A stretch of 17,412 nt of DNA from CALARM01 sp964431735 (GTDB lineage Bacteria; Vulcanimicrobiota; SpSt-956; JAKJGF01). Shown here piece after piece: positions 8,112 to 15,336 of this stretch. The notes under the pieces were generated by a model, which was not told the origin of the DNA, did not search any database, and worked only from the letters and a program-made list of their open reading frames with translations. A program made the position numbers and the translations under genes. The DNA is taken from the NCBI GenBank assembly GCA_964431735.1, contig CAYSLJ010000145.1, forward strand, positions 1 through 17,412, in the 5' to 3' direction. Every line of letters begins with the position of its first letter. Position 1 is the first letter of the stretch.

Positions 8112-8139
8112 GTGACCAGTGATCAGTGACCAGTAATCA
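8112..8139 (+). repeat. Heptamer array, GTRAYCA type (4 units)
   Basis: GTGACCA, GTGATCA, GTGACCA and GTAATCA begin 4 nt after the stop codon of the upstream gene and precede its terminator. Confidence 0.7.
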
Positions 8140-8144
8140 GAAAT

Positions 8145-8179
8145 GGAGTTCAGGATCAGTCCTGAACTCCGTTGTTTTT
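8145..8179 (+). terminator. Rho-independent terminator of the repeat-protein gene
   Basis: GGAGTTCAGGA and TCCTGAACTCC form a perfect 11-bp stem with a TCAG loop, followed by GTTGTTTTT. Confidence 0.9.
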
Positions 8180-8232
8180 AATATAAAAAATTTTGTAACC
8201 ACTTTGTAACTTGCATGTAATCAAAAAAAATA

Positions 8233-8268
8233 TTATAGTTAGTTTCATAACTTATTAGAAATTAAGTG
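8233..8268 (+). repeat. 36-bp dispersed leader repeat, copy 1
   Basis: This differs at only about five positions from 17154-17189; the cores TTTCATA, CTTATTAGAA and TTAAGTG are conserved. In both places it directly precedes a heptamer array. Copy 1 leads into the GTRACGC array. TATAGTT here and CACTATA at 8330-8336 make a 103-bp unit with imperfect terminal inverted repeats. Confidence 0.65.
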
Positions 8269-8272
8269 CTTC

Positions 8273-8300
8273 GTGACGCGTAACGCGTGACGCGTGACGC
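8273..8300 (+). repeat. Heptamer array, GTRACGC type (4 units)
   Basis: GTGACGC, GTAACGC, GTGACGC and GTGACGC are followed by GAGG, matching the array inside the element at 306-426. An inverted partial copy, GTTACGCGTTAC, lies near 8414-8425 and could pair with it. Confidence 0.75.
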
Positions 8301-8462
8301 GAGGATTATCTGTAATTTGTTGTGAACTACACTATATATTTATACAGGAACTGCCGGTTATATATCATGCAGTATTTTTACCAGGCACAATGAGAAGCTG
8401 TCGCAAGGTCACGTGTTACGCGTTACAATTCATGATTTTCATATAAATTTTCAAATAAAATC

Positions 8463-8492
8463 TTTACTTTATTTTTTTTGTCGGTATATATT
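8463..8492 (+). promoter_or_regulatory. Promoter of the LysM-annexin gene
   Basis: TTTACT (8463-8468), 18 nt, TATATT (8487-8492), with GGTATATAT as in the promoter at 6288-6317. The predicted leader to the ATG at 8529 is about 30 nt. Confidence 0.5.
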
Positions 8493-8528
8493 AAACAGGG
8501 TTTATAATTTTTTATAGAGGTGATTAAT

Positions 8529-11500
8529 ATGTCAATGGAAATTTCCGGTTCTTCCCATTCAGTAAAAATGGAAAAATGGTCAAAAGGAAGCAATAAAAGC
8601 AATTGTGTATGGAACGCTCTTGTAAAAGCAGGATATACACCGAAAGAGATTGTAGAAAATAAATTAGTTGATAAGGTAGCAAAAGAAAATAATCTTAAAG
8701 ATCCAAATATGGTAAAAGAAGGTCAGACATTAAAAATAACCCCTAAAAAGGCCCAGGAGACAGGAAAAACATCGGCACCGGGACAGACTGAATTACAGAG
8801 ACTCGATGATGTAAAAAAAGAAGATACAAAAAAACCTGCAAGTAATCCTGTAAAATCCCAGCAATTTGTAAAAGTTCAGGCAGGTGCTTCAAAACAGGTT
8901 ACAGGAGGAAGCACATCACAGAATAAAGAAGTTACAGGTCAGAAACAGGGCCAGGATGTAAAGAAAACAGATAAGCCGGGGGAACAGAAACAGGGACAGG
9001 AGACACAGCAGAAAAAAGAGGAACCAAAATATGATCTGTCGGGAGATGTAAAAGTTTTAAATAAAGCTATGGACGGCTTGGGCACAGATGAAGATGCCAT
9101 ATTCAATGTTCTTAAAGGCAAAAGCCCCGAACAGAGACAGGCTCTCAAAGAAGCATATAAACAGAAATACGGGAAAGATCTGGAAAGTGAAGTAAAAGGA
9201 GAGATGAGCGGCAGTGACTGGGATAAAGCCAAAGCCCTTATGGACAGCGGAAAAATTGGCGATACAGACAAACTCAGACAGGCCATGGCAGGAGCAGGTA
9301 CTGACGAAGGGGCAATAATAAGAAGTCTGGAGGGGAAAAGCCCTGAAGAAATATCGGATATGAAAGCCGAATATAAACAGAGATACGGTAAAGATCTGGG
9401 GGAAGATCTAAAAAGCGAGCTCAGCGGAAAGGATCTTAAAAAGACAGAACTTCTTATGAAGGGTGAGCCTCAGCCTGACATGAATATAAAGGATCCCGAA
9501 GCAAGAAAAGCAGATCTTATAAAAAGAAAAGGTGACTTTATTGCAGACAGGGTCAGTATAGACATGGAAGCAGCCAAAACAGGAGGCAGCGAAGAAAGAA
9601 GGGCCCTTCTTGACAGTCTCTACGGAAAATCTCCTGAAGAAAGAAAAGCCTATCAGGAAGCCTATAAGAGTAAAACAGGCCGTGAACTGGAAAGTGATCT
9701 CAGGAACAATTTACGCGATCCTTCCGACAGAGACATAGCCATGGAATATCTGAAAAACGGCAAAGAAAGCGATGCGGCGAAATTACACAGAGCAATGGAA
9801 GGCATGGGCACAGATGAAAAATCCATATTCAGAACACTTGAAGGAAAAACAGAAGATGAAAGAAAGACCCTTGTAAAAGAATATAAGGATAAATACGGCG
9901 TAGACCTGATGAAAGACCTAGAAGGAGATCTGAGCGGGTCAGATATGGCAAAGGCGAAAAATCTCCTGGATAAAGGGAAACTGGATACGGCAGGAAAACT
10001 GGATGTAGCCATGTCAGGAGCAGGAACGGATGAAAAAGGTATTTTTGAGGCTCTCGAAAAAGCCAGCCCCGAAGAAAGGGCAAAATTGAGTAAAGATCCT
10101 GCCGTTCTTGAAAGACTGGACGGCGAACTGAGCGGAGAAGATAAAGCAAGGGCTATGGCGCTTCTCAACAGTAAAGAAGGGAAACTGTCTACAACTGACA
10201 AACTGGATGTAGCTATGGCAGGAGGAGGAACAGACGAAAAAGGTATTTACGAAGCACTTGAAAAAGCTACTCCCGAAGAAAGAAAAGCCATTATGAACGA
10301 TCCGAAAATGATGGAAAAATTGAAGGGTGAAATGAACGATGAAGAAATGGGTAGAGTAAATACCATTTTAAAAGACGGTAAACTGCCTGCAAAGACGAAA
10401 CTTGACGATGCGATGAACGGTTTCTGGGGAGCAGATAAAGATGGCGTATATAAAGCTCTGGAAGGTGCTACGGAAGAAGAAAGAAAAGCCCTCATGAAAG
10501 ACGAAAATTTCATGAATAAAATGAAAGGTGTAATGACAGGTACAGATCTTGAGAAAGCTGAACTACTGCTGAAACAGGGTAAACTCTCAACTGATCAGAA
10601 ACTGGATCTGTCCATGAAGGGAGCAGGAACTGATGAAAACAGTGTATTCAGTGCCATAAAAGATGCCTCTCCGGAAGAAAGGAAAAGACTTCTGAGCGAT
10701 AAAAACTTTATGGACAGGCTTGAAGGAGAAATGAGCGGTTCAGATATGGAAAGAGCTAAAATCCTTCTGGAAAAAGGTAAGACCAGTTCGGTAGAAGACC
10801 TCCATCTTGCCGTACAGGGAGCAGGAACTGATGAAGATGCCATAATGAAAACCCTGGGTGAATGTAAAGATGATAAAGAAAAACAGGCTCTTTTAAAAGA
10901 ATACAGAGAAAAATACGGTACAGATCTCCTGTCTGACCTCAAGGGAGATTTAAGTACCAGTGACTACAACAAAGCCTATGATATGCTTCAGAAAAAACCT
11001 GAGACCCTTGAAGAAAGGAAAGAACAGTTAGAAGATAAATTGACAAGACAGAGAGACGGTGGTACGTTCTGGACAGGTGTAAGCAACGGTATTATGGACT
11101 CATTCGGAGATGAAGGCCGTAATCTCGACGATGCCGCAAGAGAAGTACGTCTGACTCAGAGGGAGATTGCAAAGGGAGGCACAGTAGATGAAGCGTCATT
11201 AAAGAAACTGGACAGAGCTGAACAAAGAGTAGAAAGTTCCATAGAAGCCTATCAGGAAGCAAAGGATAACGTGGCAGAAGGCATATCTACAGTTGCATCA
11301 GTAACTGCTGCTACAGTGGTTACAATAGGCACGGCAGGAGCAGGAGCAACTGTGGCAGTTCCCTGGTTAATAGGGTCAACGCTGACATGTGCAGGTATGA
11401 AAGTAGGTATAAATAAAGCTATTCAGGGAGACAATTATGATGCTTTCGGAACTGACGGTTTGAAAGACTTTGCTACAGGAGCAGTGGAAGGAGCAACAAA

Positions 11501-11984
11501 TGTACTTACACCTGTTGCTGCAGCCAAGCTTACAGGTGGTATAGGCAGTAAAACAGTACAGGAAGTAGCAAAAGTAGCTATAGATGACGGTCTCTATGCA
11601 GCAAGTAATAAAGCCTTTGAAACATCTATAGATGATAAGACCTGGAAAGATGGTTTTGGAGAAGGTCTGAAAAAAGTTACTACAGAAACAGTTGCCGGGG
11701 GAATTATAGGAGGAACAGTAGGAGCAGGAACTGACTTGCTGATGAAAGGAGCAGGGAGTCAGATGGAAAAAATACTGAAAAAAGAAGTCATTGAAGGAAC
11801 TTCAGAGGTCATTGAAGGAGGTTCCAAAGTAGCAGCTAAAAAAGCTGCCAATAAAGGAATAAAAAAGGCAGAAGAACATGTAGTAATAGATGGAATAAAG
11901 ACAGGTGCATTAATAGAACCGAAAGTAACAACAGGAGAAGTAATTCATGATGGGGTAATAGGTCAAGAAGAAGAAAATAAATAA
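8529..11984 (+). CDS. LysM-like and nine-annexin-repeat protein with hydrophobic glycine-rich C-terminus
   Basis: The ATG at 8529 follows GAGGTGA with ideal spacing; an in-frame GTG at 8520 lies inside that ribosome site and is not chosen. The protein has 1151 residues. Residues 7-73 resemble LysM, ending NNLKDPNMVKEGQTLKI, as in peptidoglycan-binding modules. A Lys/Gln-rich linker (80-170) carries NPVKSQ..ASKQVTG. Nine annexin-type repeats follow at about 173-241, 243-312, 328-411, 413-483, 484-550, 551-617, 618-684, 685-750 and 751-824. Seven have GxGTDE, the type II calcium loop; repeats 3 and 7 are degenerate, and 5-8 are shortened, lacking the YKxKYGxDL segment. The first, second, fourth and ninth are the most canonical. 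Residues 918-961 are hydrophobic and Gly/Ala/Thr-rich, with another Gly-rich stretch at about 1056-1075, resembling pre-toxin or pore-like regions. There is no N-terminal signal peptide. Calcium-dependent membrane or wall binding is inferred. Confidence 0.85.
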   Translation: MSMEISGSSHSVKMEKWSKGSNKSNCVWNALVKAGYTPKEIVENKLVDKVAKENNLKDPNMVKEGQTLKITPKKAQETGKTSAPGQTELQRLDDVKKEDTKKPASNPVKSQQFVKVQAGASKQVTGGSTSQNKEVTGQKQGQDVKKTDKPGEQKQGQETQQKKEEPKYDLSGDVKVLNKAMDGLGTDEDAIFNVLKGKSPEQRQALKEAYKQKYGKDLESEVKGEMSGSDWDKAKALMDSGKIGDTDKLRQAMAGAGTDEGAIIRSLEGKSPEEISDMKAEYKQRYGKDLGEDLKSELSGKDLKKTELLMKGEPQPDMNIKDPEARKADLIKRKGDFIADRVSIDMEAAKTGGSEERRALLDSLYGKSPEERKAYQEAYKSKTGRELESDLRNNLRDPSDRDIAMEYLKNGKESDAAKLHRAMEGMGTDEKSIFRTLEGKTEDERKTLVKEYKDKYGVDLMKDLEGDLSGSDMAKAKNLLDKGKLDTAGKLDVAMSGAGTDEKGIFEALEKASPEERAKLSKDPAVLERLDGELSGEDKARAMALLNSKEGKLSTTDKLDVAMAGGGTDEKGIYEALEKATPEERKAIMNDPKMMEKLKGEMNDEEMGRVNTILKDGKLPAKTKLDDAMNGFWGADKDGVYKALEGATEEERKALMKDENFMNKMKGVMTGTDLEKAELLLKQGKLSTDQKLDLSMKGAGTDENSVFSAIKDASPEERKRLLSDKNFMDRLEGEMSGSDMERAKILLEKGKTSSVEDLHLAVQGAGTDEDAIMKTLGECKDDKEKQALLKEYREKYGTDLLSDLKGDLSTSDYNKAYDMLQKKPETLEERKEQLEDKLTRQRDGGTFWTGVSNGIMDSFGDEGRNLDDAAREVRLTQREIAKGGTVDEASLKKLDRAEQRVESSIEAYQEAKDNVAEGISTVASVTAATVVTIGTAGAGATVAVPWLIGSTLTCAGMKVGINKAIQGDNYDAFGTDGLKDFATGAVEGATNVLTPVAAAKLTGGIGSKTVQEVAKVAIDDGLYAASNKAFETSIDDKTWKDGFGEGLKKVTTETVAGGIIGGTVGAGTDLLMKGAGSQMEKILKKEVIEGTSEVIEGGSKVAAKKAANKGIKKAEEHVVIDGIKTGALIEPKVTTGEVIHDGVIGQEEENK

Positions 11985-12081
11985 AAAAGTTTTTTAAATT
12001 TTTTCAAATTCTGGCAGGAATAAAATCCAAATAAGTCGAATCAGTAAATTATTGAAATTTATTGAAATTTCTCAAATAAAT

Positions 12082-12116
12082 AAAAAACTGTGAGATGCTC
12101 ATCTCGCAGTTTTTTA
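12082..12116 (+). terminator. Rho-independent terminator of the LysM-annexin gene
   Basis: AAAACTGTGAGAT and ATCTCGCAGTTTT pair around GCTC with one G-T wobble and run into a T-rich tract. It lies about 100 bp after the stop. Confidence 0.85.
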
Positions 12117-12265
12117 TTTAACCTGAAAGAATAAAAACAGAGAGTTCAGGGAGGTGTAGAAGTTTTGTACAGAGATTTATATAAGAATCGTAACGGGTCA
12201 CGCATAATGTGTGACAGAAGGAAAAGTTTTTCATTATTTGTTTTGACCGGACAATCCTGAGCAGT

Positions 12266-12397
12266 TTATCTTGAGAAAAAATTATTTTCATCTATATCAG
12301 TTCTGTCAGCAAAAATCTCTGTGACGAGGGTGTAATCCCCTCCATCTCCGTCATTGCCGCTTATCCAGGTAAGGGGTCCCTAAAGGATCGGCTACGG
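12266..12397 (-). pseudogene. Decayed type IV pilin / GspG-like C-terminal fragment
   Basis: On the minus strand one frame (12269-12379, TAA stop at 12266-12268) reads WISGNDGDGGDYTLVTEIF then ADRTDIDENNFFSR. Immediately upstream, a second frame reads VADPLGTPY; one extra C at the junction separates them. Joined, they resemble the C-terminus of GspG-type pseudopilins (DPWGxPYxY..G..gDYdLvS.GADg.D). There is no N-terminal prepilin segment upstream, so only a remnant is left, truncated and frameshifted. The fragment is short, so chance resemblance is not excluded, but the two pieces align in the expected order and spacing. It lies downstream of recJ on the same strand and away from the minor-pilin operon. 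Confidence 0.45.
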
Positions 12398-12443
12398 GTC
12401 GCCAGCATCGTGACCCTGGGTTCGAGTCCCCCATAGGCGGTCA
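12356..12443 (+). other. GC-rich tRNA-like patch (possible tRNA 3' fragment or att scar)
   Basis: GGGTTCGAGTCCC at 12418-12430 matches the conserved T-arm/B-box of tRNAs. CCGCTTAT (12357-12364) can pair with ATAGGCGG (12433-12440) like an acceptor stem, with one wobble. However, the T-stem has only three good pairs, no convincing anticodon arm with U33 can be drawn, and no CCA is encoded. The left half overlaps the pilin-like fragment on the other strand. I read it as a tRNA remnant or tRNA-like 3' end, not a working tRNA. Confidence 0.3.
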
Positions 12444-12449
12444 TTTATA

Positions 12450-12500
12450 GTGAAAAGTGAGTAGTGAAAAGCACGTAAAATCCCATTTTTCACTTTTCAC
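12450..12500. repeat. Heptamer hairpin, GTGAAAA type
   Basis: GTGAAAA, GTGAGTA and GTGAAAA (12450-12470) face two inverted units TTTTCAC TTTTCAC (12487-12500), so the array can fold into a hairpin. It lies immediately 3' of the recJ stop and may help terminate recJ. TTATAGTG at 12445-12452 resembles the start of the dispersed leader repeat. Confidence 0.6.
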
Positions 12501-12512
12501 TTGCATGTAAAA

Positions 12513-14804
12513 TTACCTGTTATTTTCAGAGGCAATCGTAAGTAATTGAGCTTTATTTGCCCTCAAAAAATGTTTCCTGTAAGCTGCTGTTTCTTCAAGT
12601 ATGTGCTTTAATTGATATAAAATGTCACCTGTATTATTACCGGTTTTGCCGTTACCTTCACATATAAATATTTCATCATCATCTGTCAGGGACATATTTA
12701 TATAACCTTTCTCTGAGAGCCATTCAAGTCCTTTCTTTACTGCTATTTCTCTGCTTCCTGTAGCGGCAGCAAGGAAAGAAATTTTCACGTTACCATGTTT
12801 TATGGCATATTTTACAAGTCCTGAAAAATGTTTAAGAAAAGCCTCTTCACTGTCTATGACAGAATTCACGCCAAAAAGATAAATCTTTGAAGGTTTCACC
12901 GTTTTTAAAACTGTCTTTACTTCTTCCGGTCCCGGAGGAACAGTCCATATAACAAGTATTTTTGAAGCTATCAGTTCATATCTGTTTTTTCCTGATACAT
13001 TATTATCCGCTTCAGACCATATCTGTATATCTTCAGCATTTTTCAGTGATAATAAAAGACTTTTCCTGTCTTTTTCCTGTCTGTAATCCACTACATCTAT
13101 TACGACAGGGGAAATAACCTGTCTGGCTATTCTTACATCTACCAGTTCTATCTGTAATTCTTTTACACCCTGATAATTAACACTTCTTACTGTATAGGCA
13201 AGGTCAAACCTTCCTTCAGGTAAAGGAGCAGATGTTCCCTGCCACCATGTTACCCTGAAGTCCTGTCCTGTGCCATCATCGACCATTAAAATACGATGTT
13301 CATTTTTTTTACCCATTCTGCTCCATCCTTTAATGAAAACATCTCTGGCAACAAAGACAGGAAGTTCATTGCCGGGGCCAAAAGGAGCCAGTCTCTGTAA
13401 TTGCTCTACAAGTCCCATAGATAATTCACAGAGAGGAAGATAGGATGATAAATGAAGGCTATCTATTCTATGCTCAGCCATATCGCCCAGCGTACACGAC
13501 AGGGCATGACGAAAGTCCGATATATTTTCAGGATTCATGGATAGACCTGCTGCCATAGTATGGCCCCCGAATCCTGTGAGCAGATCCTTCTGGGCGCTGA
13601 TTGCTTCATATATATTACATCCTTTTACAGAACGGGCAGATCCTCTTGCAATGTCCTTCAATGAAGTAGATAACAGAATAACAGGTCTGCTGTAAATATC
13701 AGCAAGCCTGTTTGCTACGATTCCTATTATACCGGTAGGCCATGACTGATGGGACATTACCAGAGCAGAATAATCCAGAAGTGTTCTGTCTCTTTGAATT
13801 TGATCCATAGCTGCCTTCATTACCTGGTCACATAAAACCTTTCTCCTTAAATTCAGACCTTCCAGCATACCGCCAATAATTCCGGCTCTTTCCCGGTTAT
13901 CTGTTATAAGCAATTCCACTCCGAGATTGGCATCAGAGAGACGACCAAGGGAATTCAATCTCGGCGCAATAGCAAATGCAATATGTTCTTCAGAAATACG
14001 GCTCCTGCTAAGTCCTGAATTCTCTATAATAACCATGAGCCCCGGTCGTTCTGTGTTTCTTAAAACATCCAGTCCTTTCTGAAGAAGATAACGGGTATCA
14101 CCTGTCTGAACCGATATATCAGCAACTATACCAAGAGCTACGAGATCAAGATATTTCCGGGTCTCAGTCTCTCTTCCCTGCCTCCTGTAAAGTTCTTCCA
14201 CTAATTTATAGGCACATCCCACACCGGGAAGCTCTCTCAGATTATGGCTTGTATCAAGCCTTTTGGGATTAATTACAGCAAAAGCAGAAGGCAGAAGGTC
14301 AGGCAGGTCATGATGATCCGTTACTATAACATCCACACCATGACTCATAGCATAGTCAATCTCTTTATGACCTGTCACACCTGTATCACAGGTAACCAGC
14401 AATTTTATATTACCGGCTATGATTCGTTCAAGAGCCGCCATGTTCAACCCGTGAGACTCCCTGTCTCTGAAAGGAATATAATAAGTAACATTACCACCCA
14501 TCTCCCTGAAAGCAGATACAAGAAGAGCTGTTGACGTCTGGCCATCTACGTCAAAATCTCCCCAGACACAAAGAGGTTCATTATTTTGAAAAGCCTTTTC
14601 AAGTCTTTCTACAGCAGGGATAAGATCCGGCAAATCACATGAAGGAGAAGGTTTAAAATAAGCAGGCTCAAGAAAAGCTTTTGCAGCTTCAATCAAATTA
14701 AAGCCTTTCCTTATTAAAAGCTCTGAGACCAGTGGATGCCCTCCTATTGCATCATAAAAATCCTCCGATACATTTACCTCTTCCGGTTCAATCCATTTTT
14801 TCAT
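12513..14804 (-). CDS. recJ: Single-stranded-DNA-specific exonuclease RecJ
   Basis: RecJ is a 5'-3' exonuclease on single-stranded DNA used in RecF-pathway recombination, mismatch and base excision repair. It acts in the cytoplasm with Mn2+ or Mg2+. The DHH-family motifs are all present: DFDVDG at 83-88, CDTG at 139-142, the DHH signature with TDHHD at 162-166, INPKR near 178-182, LPGVGCAYKL at about 192-201 and LVALGIVADI at 221-230. APRLNSLGRL lies at 280-289. The DHHA1 part ends in GFGGHTMAAG at 411-420, and an OB-type region follows with LAPFGPGNELPVFV. At 763 residues it is longer than E. coli RecJ (577) and close to the long Firmicutes form (about 786), with an extra C-terminal domain from about 570. 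A perfect-consensus promoter lies 38-66 bp upstream of the ATG. It is a single gene. Confidence 0.96.
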   Translation of the reverse strand: MKKWIEPEEVNVSEDFYDAIGGHPLVSELLIRKGFNLIEAAKAFLEPAYFKPSPSCDLPDLIPAVERLEKAFQNNEPLCVWGDFDVDGQTSTALLVSAFREMGGNVTYYIPFRDRESHGLNMAALERIIAGNIKLLVTCDTGVTGHKEIDYAMSHGVDVIVTDHHDLPDLLPSAFAVINPKRLDTSHNLRELPGVGCAYKLVEELYRRQGRETETRKYLDLVALGIVADISVQTGDTRYLLQKGLDVLRNTERPGLMVIIENSGLSRSRISEEHIAFAIAPRLNSLGRLSDANLGVELLITDNRERAGIIGGMLEGLNLRRKVLCDQVMKAAMDQIQRDRTLLDYSALVMSHQSWPTGIIGIVANRLADIYSRPVILLSTSLKDIARGSARSVKGCNIYEAISAQKDLLTGFGGHTMAAGLSMNPENISDFRHALSCTLGDMAEHRIDSLHLSSYLPLCELSMGLVEQLQRLAPFGPGNELPVFVARDVFIKGWSRMGKKNEHRILMVDDGTGQDFRVTWWQGTSAPLPEGRFDLAYTVRSVNYQGVKELQIELVDVRIARQVISPVVIDVVDYRQEKDRKSLLLSLKNAEDIQIWSEADNNVSGKNRYELIASKILVIWTVPPGPEEVKTVLKTVKPSKIYLFGVNSVIDSEEAFLKHFSGLVKYAIKHGNVKISFLAAATGSREIAVKKGLEWLSEKGYINMSLTDDDEIFICEGNGKTGNNTGDILYQLKHILEETAAYRKHFLRANKAQLLTIASENNR

Positions 14805-14841
14805 AAAATACTTTCTAAATATTAATTTTTATAATCTATTT

Positions 14842-14870
14842 ATTATATCTTTTTACAATCAAAGTGTCAA
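14842..14870 (-). promoter_or_regulatory. Perfect sigma-70 promoter of recJ
   Basis: On the minus strand TTGACA (14865-14870), 17 nt and TATAAT (14842-14847): both boxes and the spacing match the consensus exactly. Confidence 0.85.
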
Positions 14871-14974
14871 AAGAATTTACATTACAAAAAATACTTTTCA
14901 GTTAACATTTACAATAAAAACAGGGGGACTTATGAAAAACCTGATAATTTCTTATATTTTATTGATCTTAACTA

Positions 14975-15003
14975 TTGACAAAGAGTTATAAAATAAGTAT
15001 AAT
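14975..15003 (+). promoter_or_regulatory. Perfect sigma-70 promoter reading into a non-coding region
   Basis: TTGACA (14975-14980), 17 nt and TATAAT (14998-15003) on the plus strand. It is divergent from the recJ promoter, 104 bp away. No protein gene follows; a terminator lies about 320 bp downstream. Confidence 0.85.
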
Positions 15004-15009
15004 ACTATT

Positions 15010-15330
15010 TGAAAGGGTAATTGATTAAAATATGTTTACTCTATCATTATTTGCTCTTCGTGGTTAAAGAAGAGGAATTCTTCTGAGAAAGAATGCTTTT
15101 TCGTAGAAAATCTCTTTGAAAGAGTGAATGAAAAGCTTCAGTTTTGAAGTCTCATTTTCGTAAAAGAAAACATGAGAGATTAATAAATTTAAAACTGGAG
15201 TGGAGTAAGGATCTCTGGAGCAGGGTGACGCGGGAAATGCTGTTTCCTCTGTTTTTTTGACTGCAGAAGAGCAAAACCATTTTAAGGGACAGGGACAAAA
15301 AAAGAAGGGGTCTTTCGACCCCTTCTTTTT
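15010..15330 (+). ncRNA. Candidate structured small RNA, family not recognised
   Basis: A transcript from the perfect promoter would start near 15010 and end at the terminator at 15304-15330, about 320 nt. It has no ORF beyond short ones without a well-placed ribosome site. It is rich in hairpins: TTTGCTCTTC (15050-15059) pairs perfectly with GAAGAGCAAA (15266-15275) as a closing stem. Inside are GAAGA/TCTTC, CTCTT/AAGAG, CTTCA/TGAAG, TCTCAT/ATGAGA with inner TTTC/GAAA, and GGAAA/TTTCC. I see none of the hallmark sequences of tmRNA, RNase P RNA or SRP RNA. A long rod closed by a terminal stem would be compatible with 6S RNA, but I cannot show that. The next gene downstream is convergent, so this is not a leader of a plus-strand gene. 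Confidence 0.6.
15304..15330. terminator. Bidirectional terminator between the RNA gene and the metalloprotease
   Basis: GAAGGGGTC and GACCCCTTC form a 9-bp stem around TTTC, with A-tracts on the left and T-tracts on the right. It can end both the plus-strand RNA and the minus-strand metalloprotease mRNA, whose stop is only 7 bp away. Confidence 0.9.
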
Positions 15331-15336
15331 TATTAT

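Noticed and set aside
8520..8528. GTG at 8520 as start of the LysM-annexin protein
   Set aside because: The GTG is part of the GAGGTGA ribosome site itself; the ATG at 8529 has the right spacing.
12356..12443. Functional tRNA
   Set aside because: The T-arm loop and outer pairing look right, but there is no proper T-stem or anticodon arm, and part of it overlaps a pilin-like frame.
8209..12510. ACTTGCATGTAA occurring at 8209-8220 and 12499-12510
   Set aside because: A 12-mer shared once within 17 kb of AT-rich DNA is expected by chance.
15032..15066. Short ORF MFTLSLFALRG in the RNA gene as a leader peptide
   Set aside because: It has only eleven codons, no well-spaced ribosome site, and no plus-strand gene follows for it to regulate.
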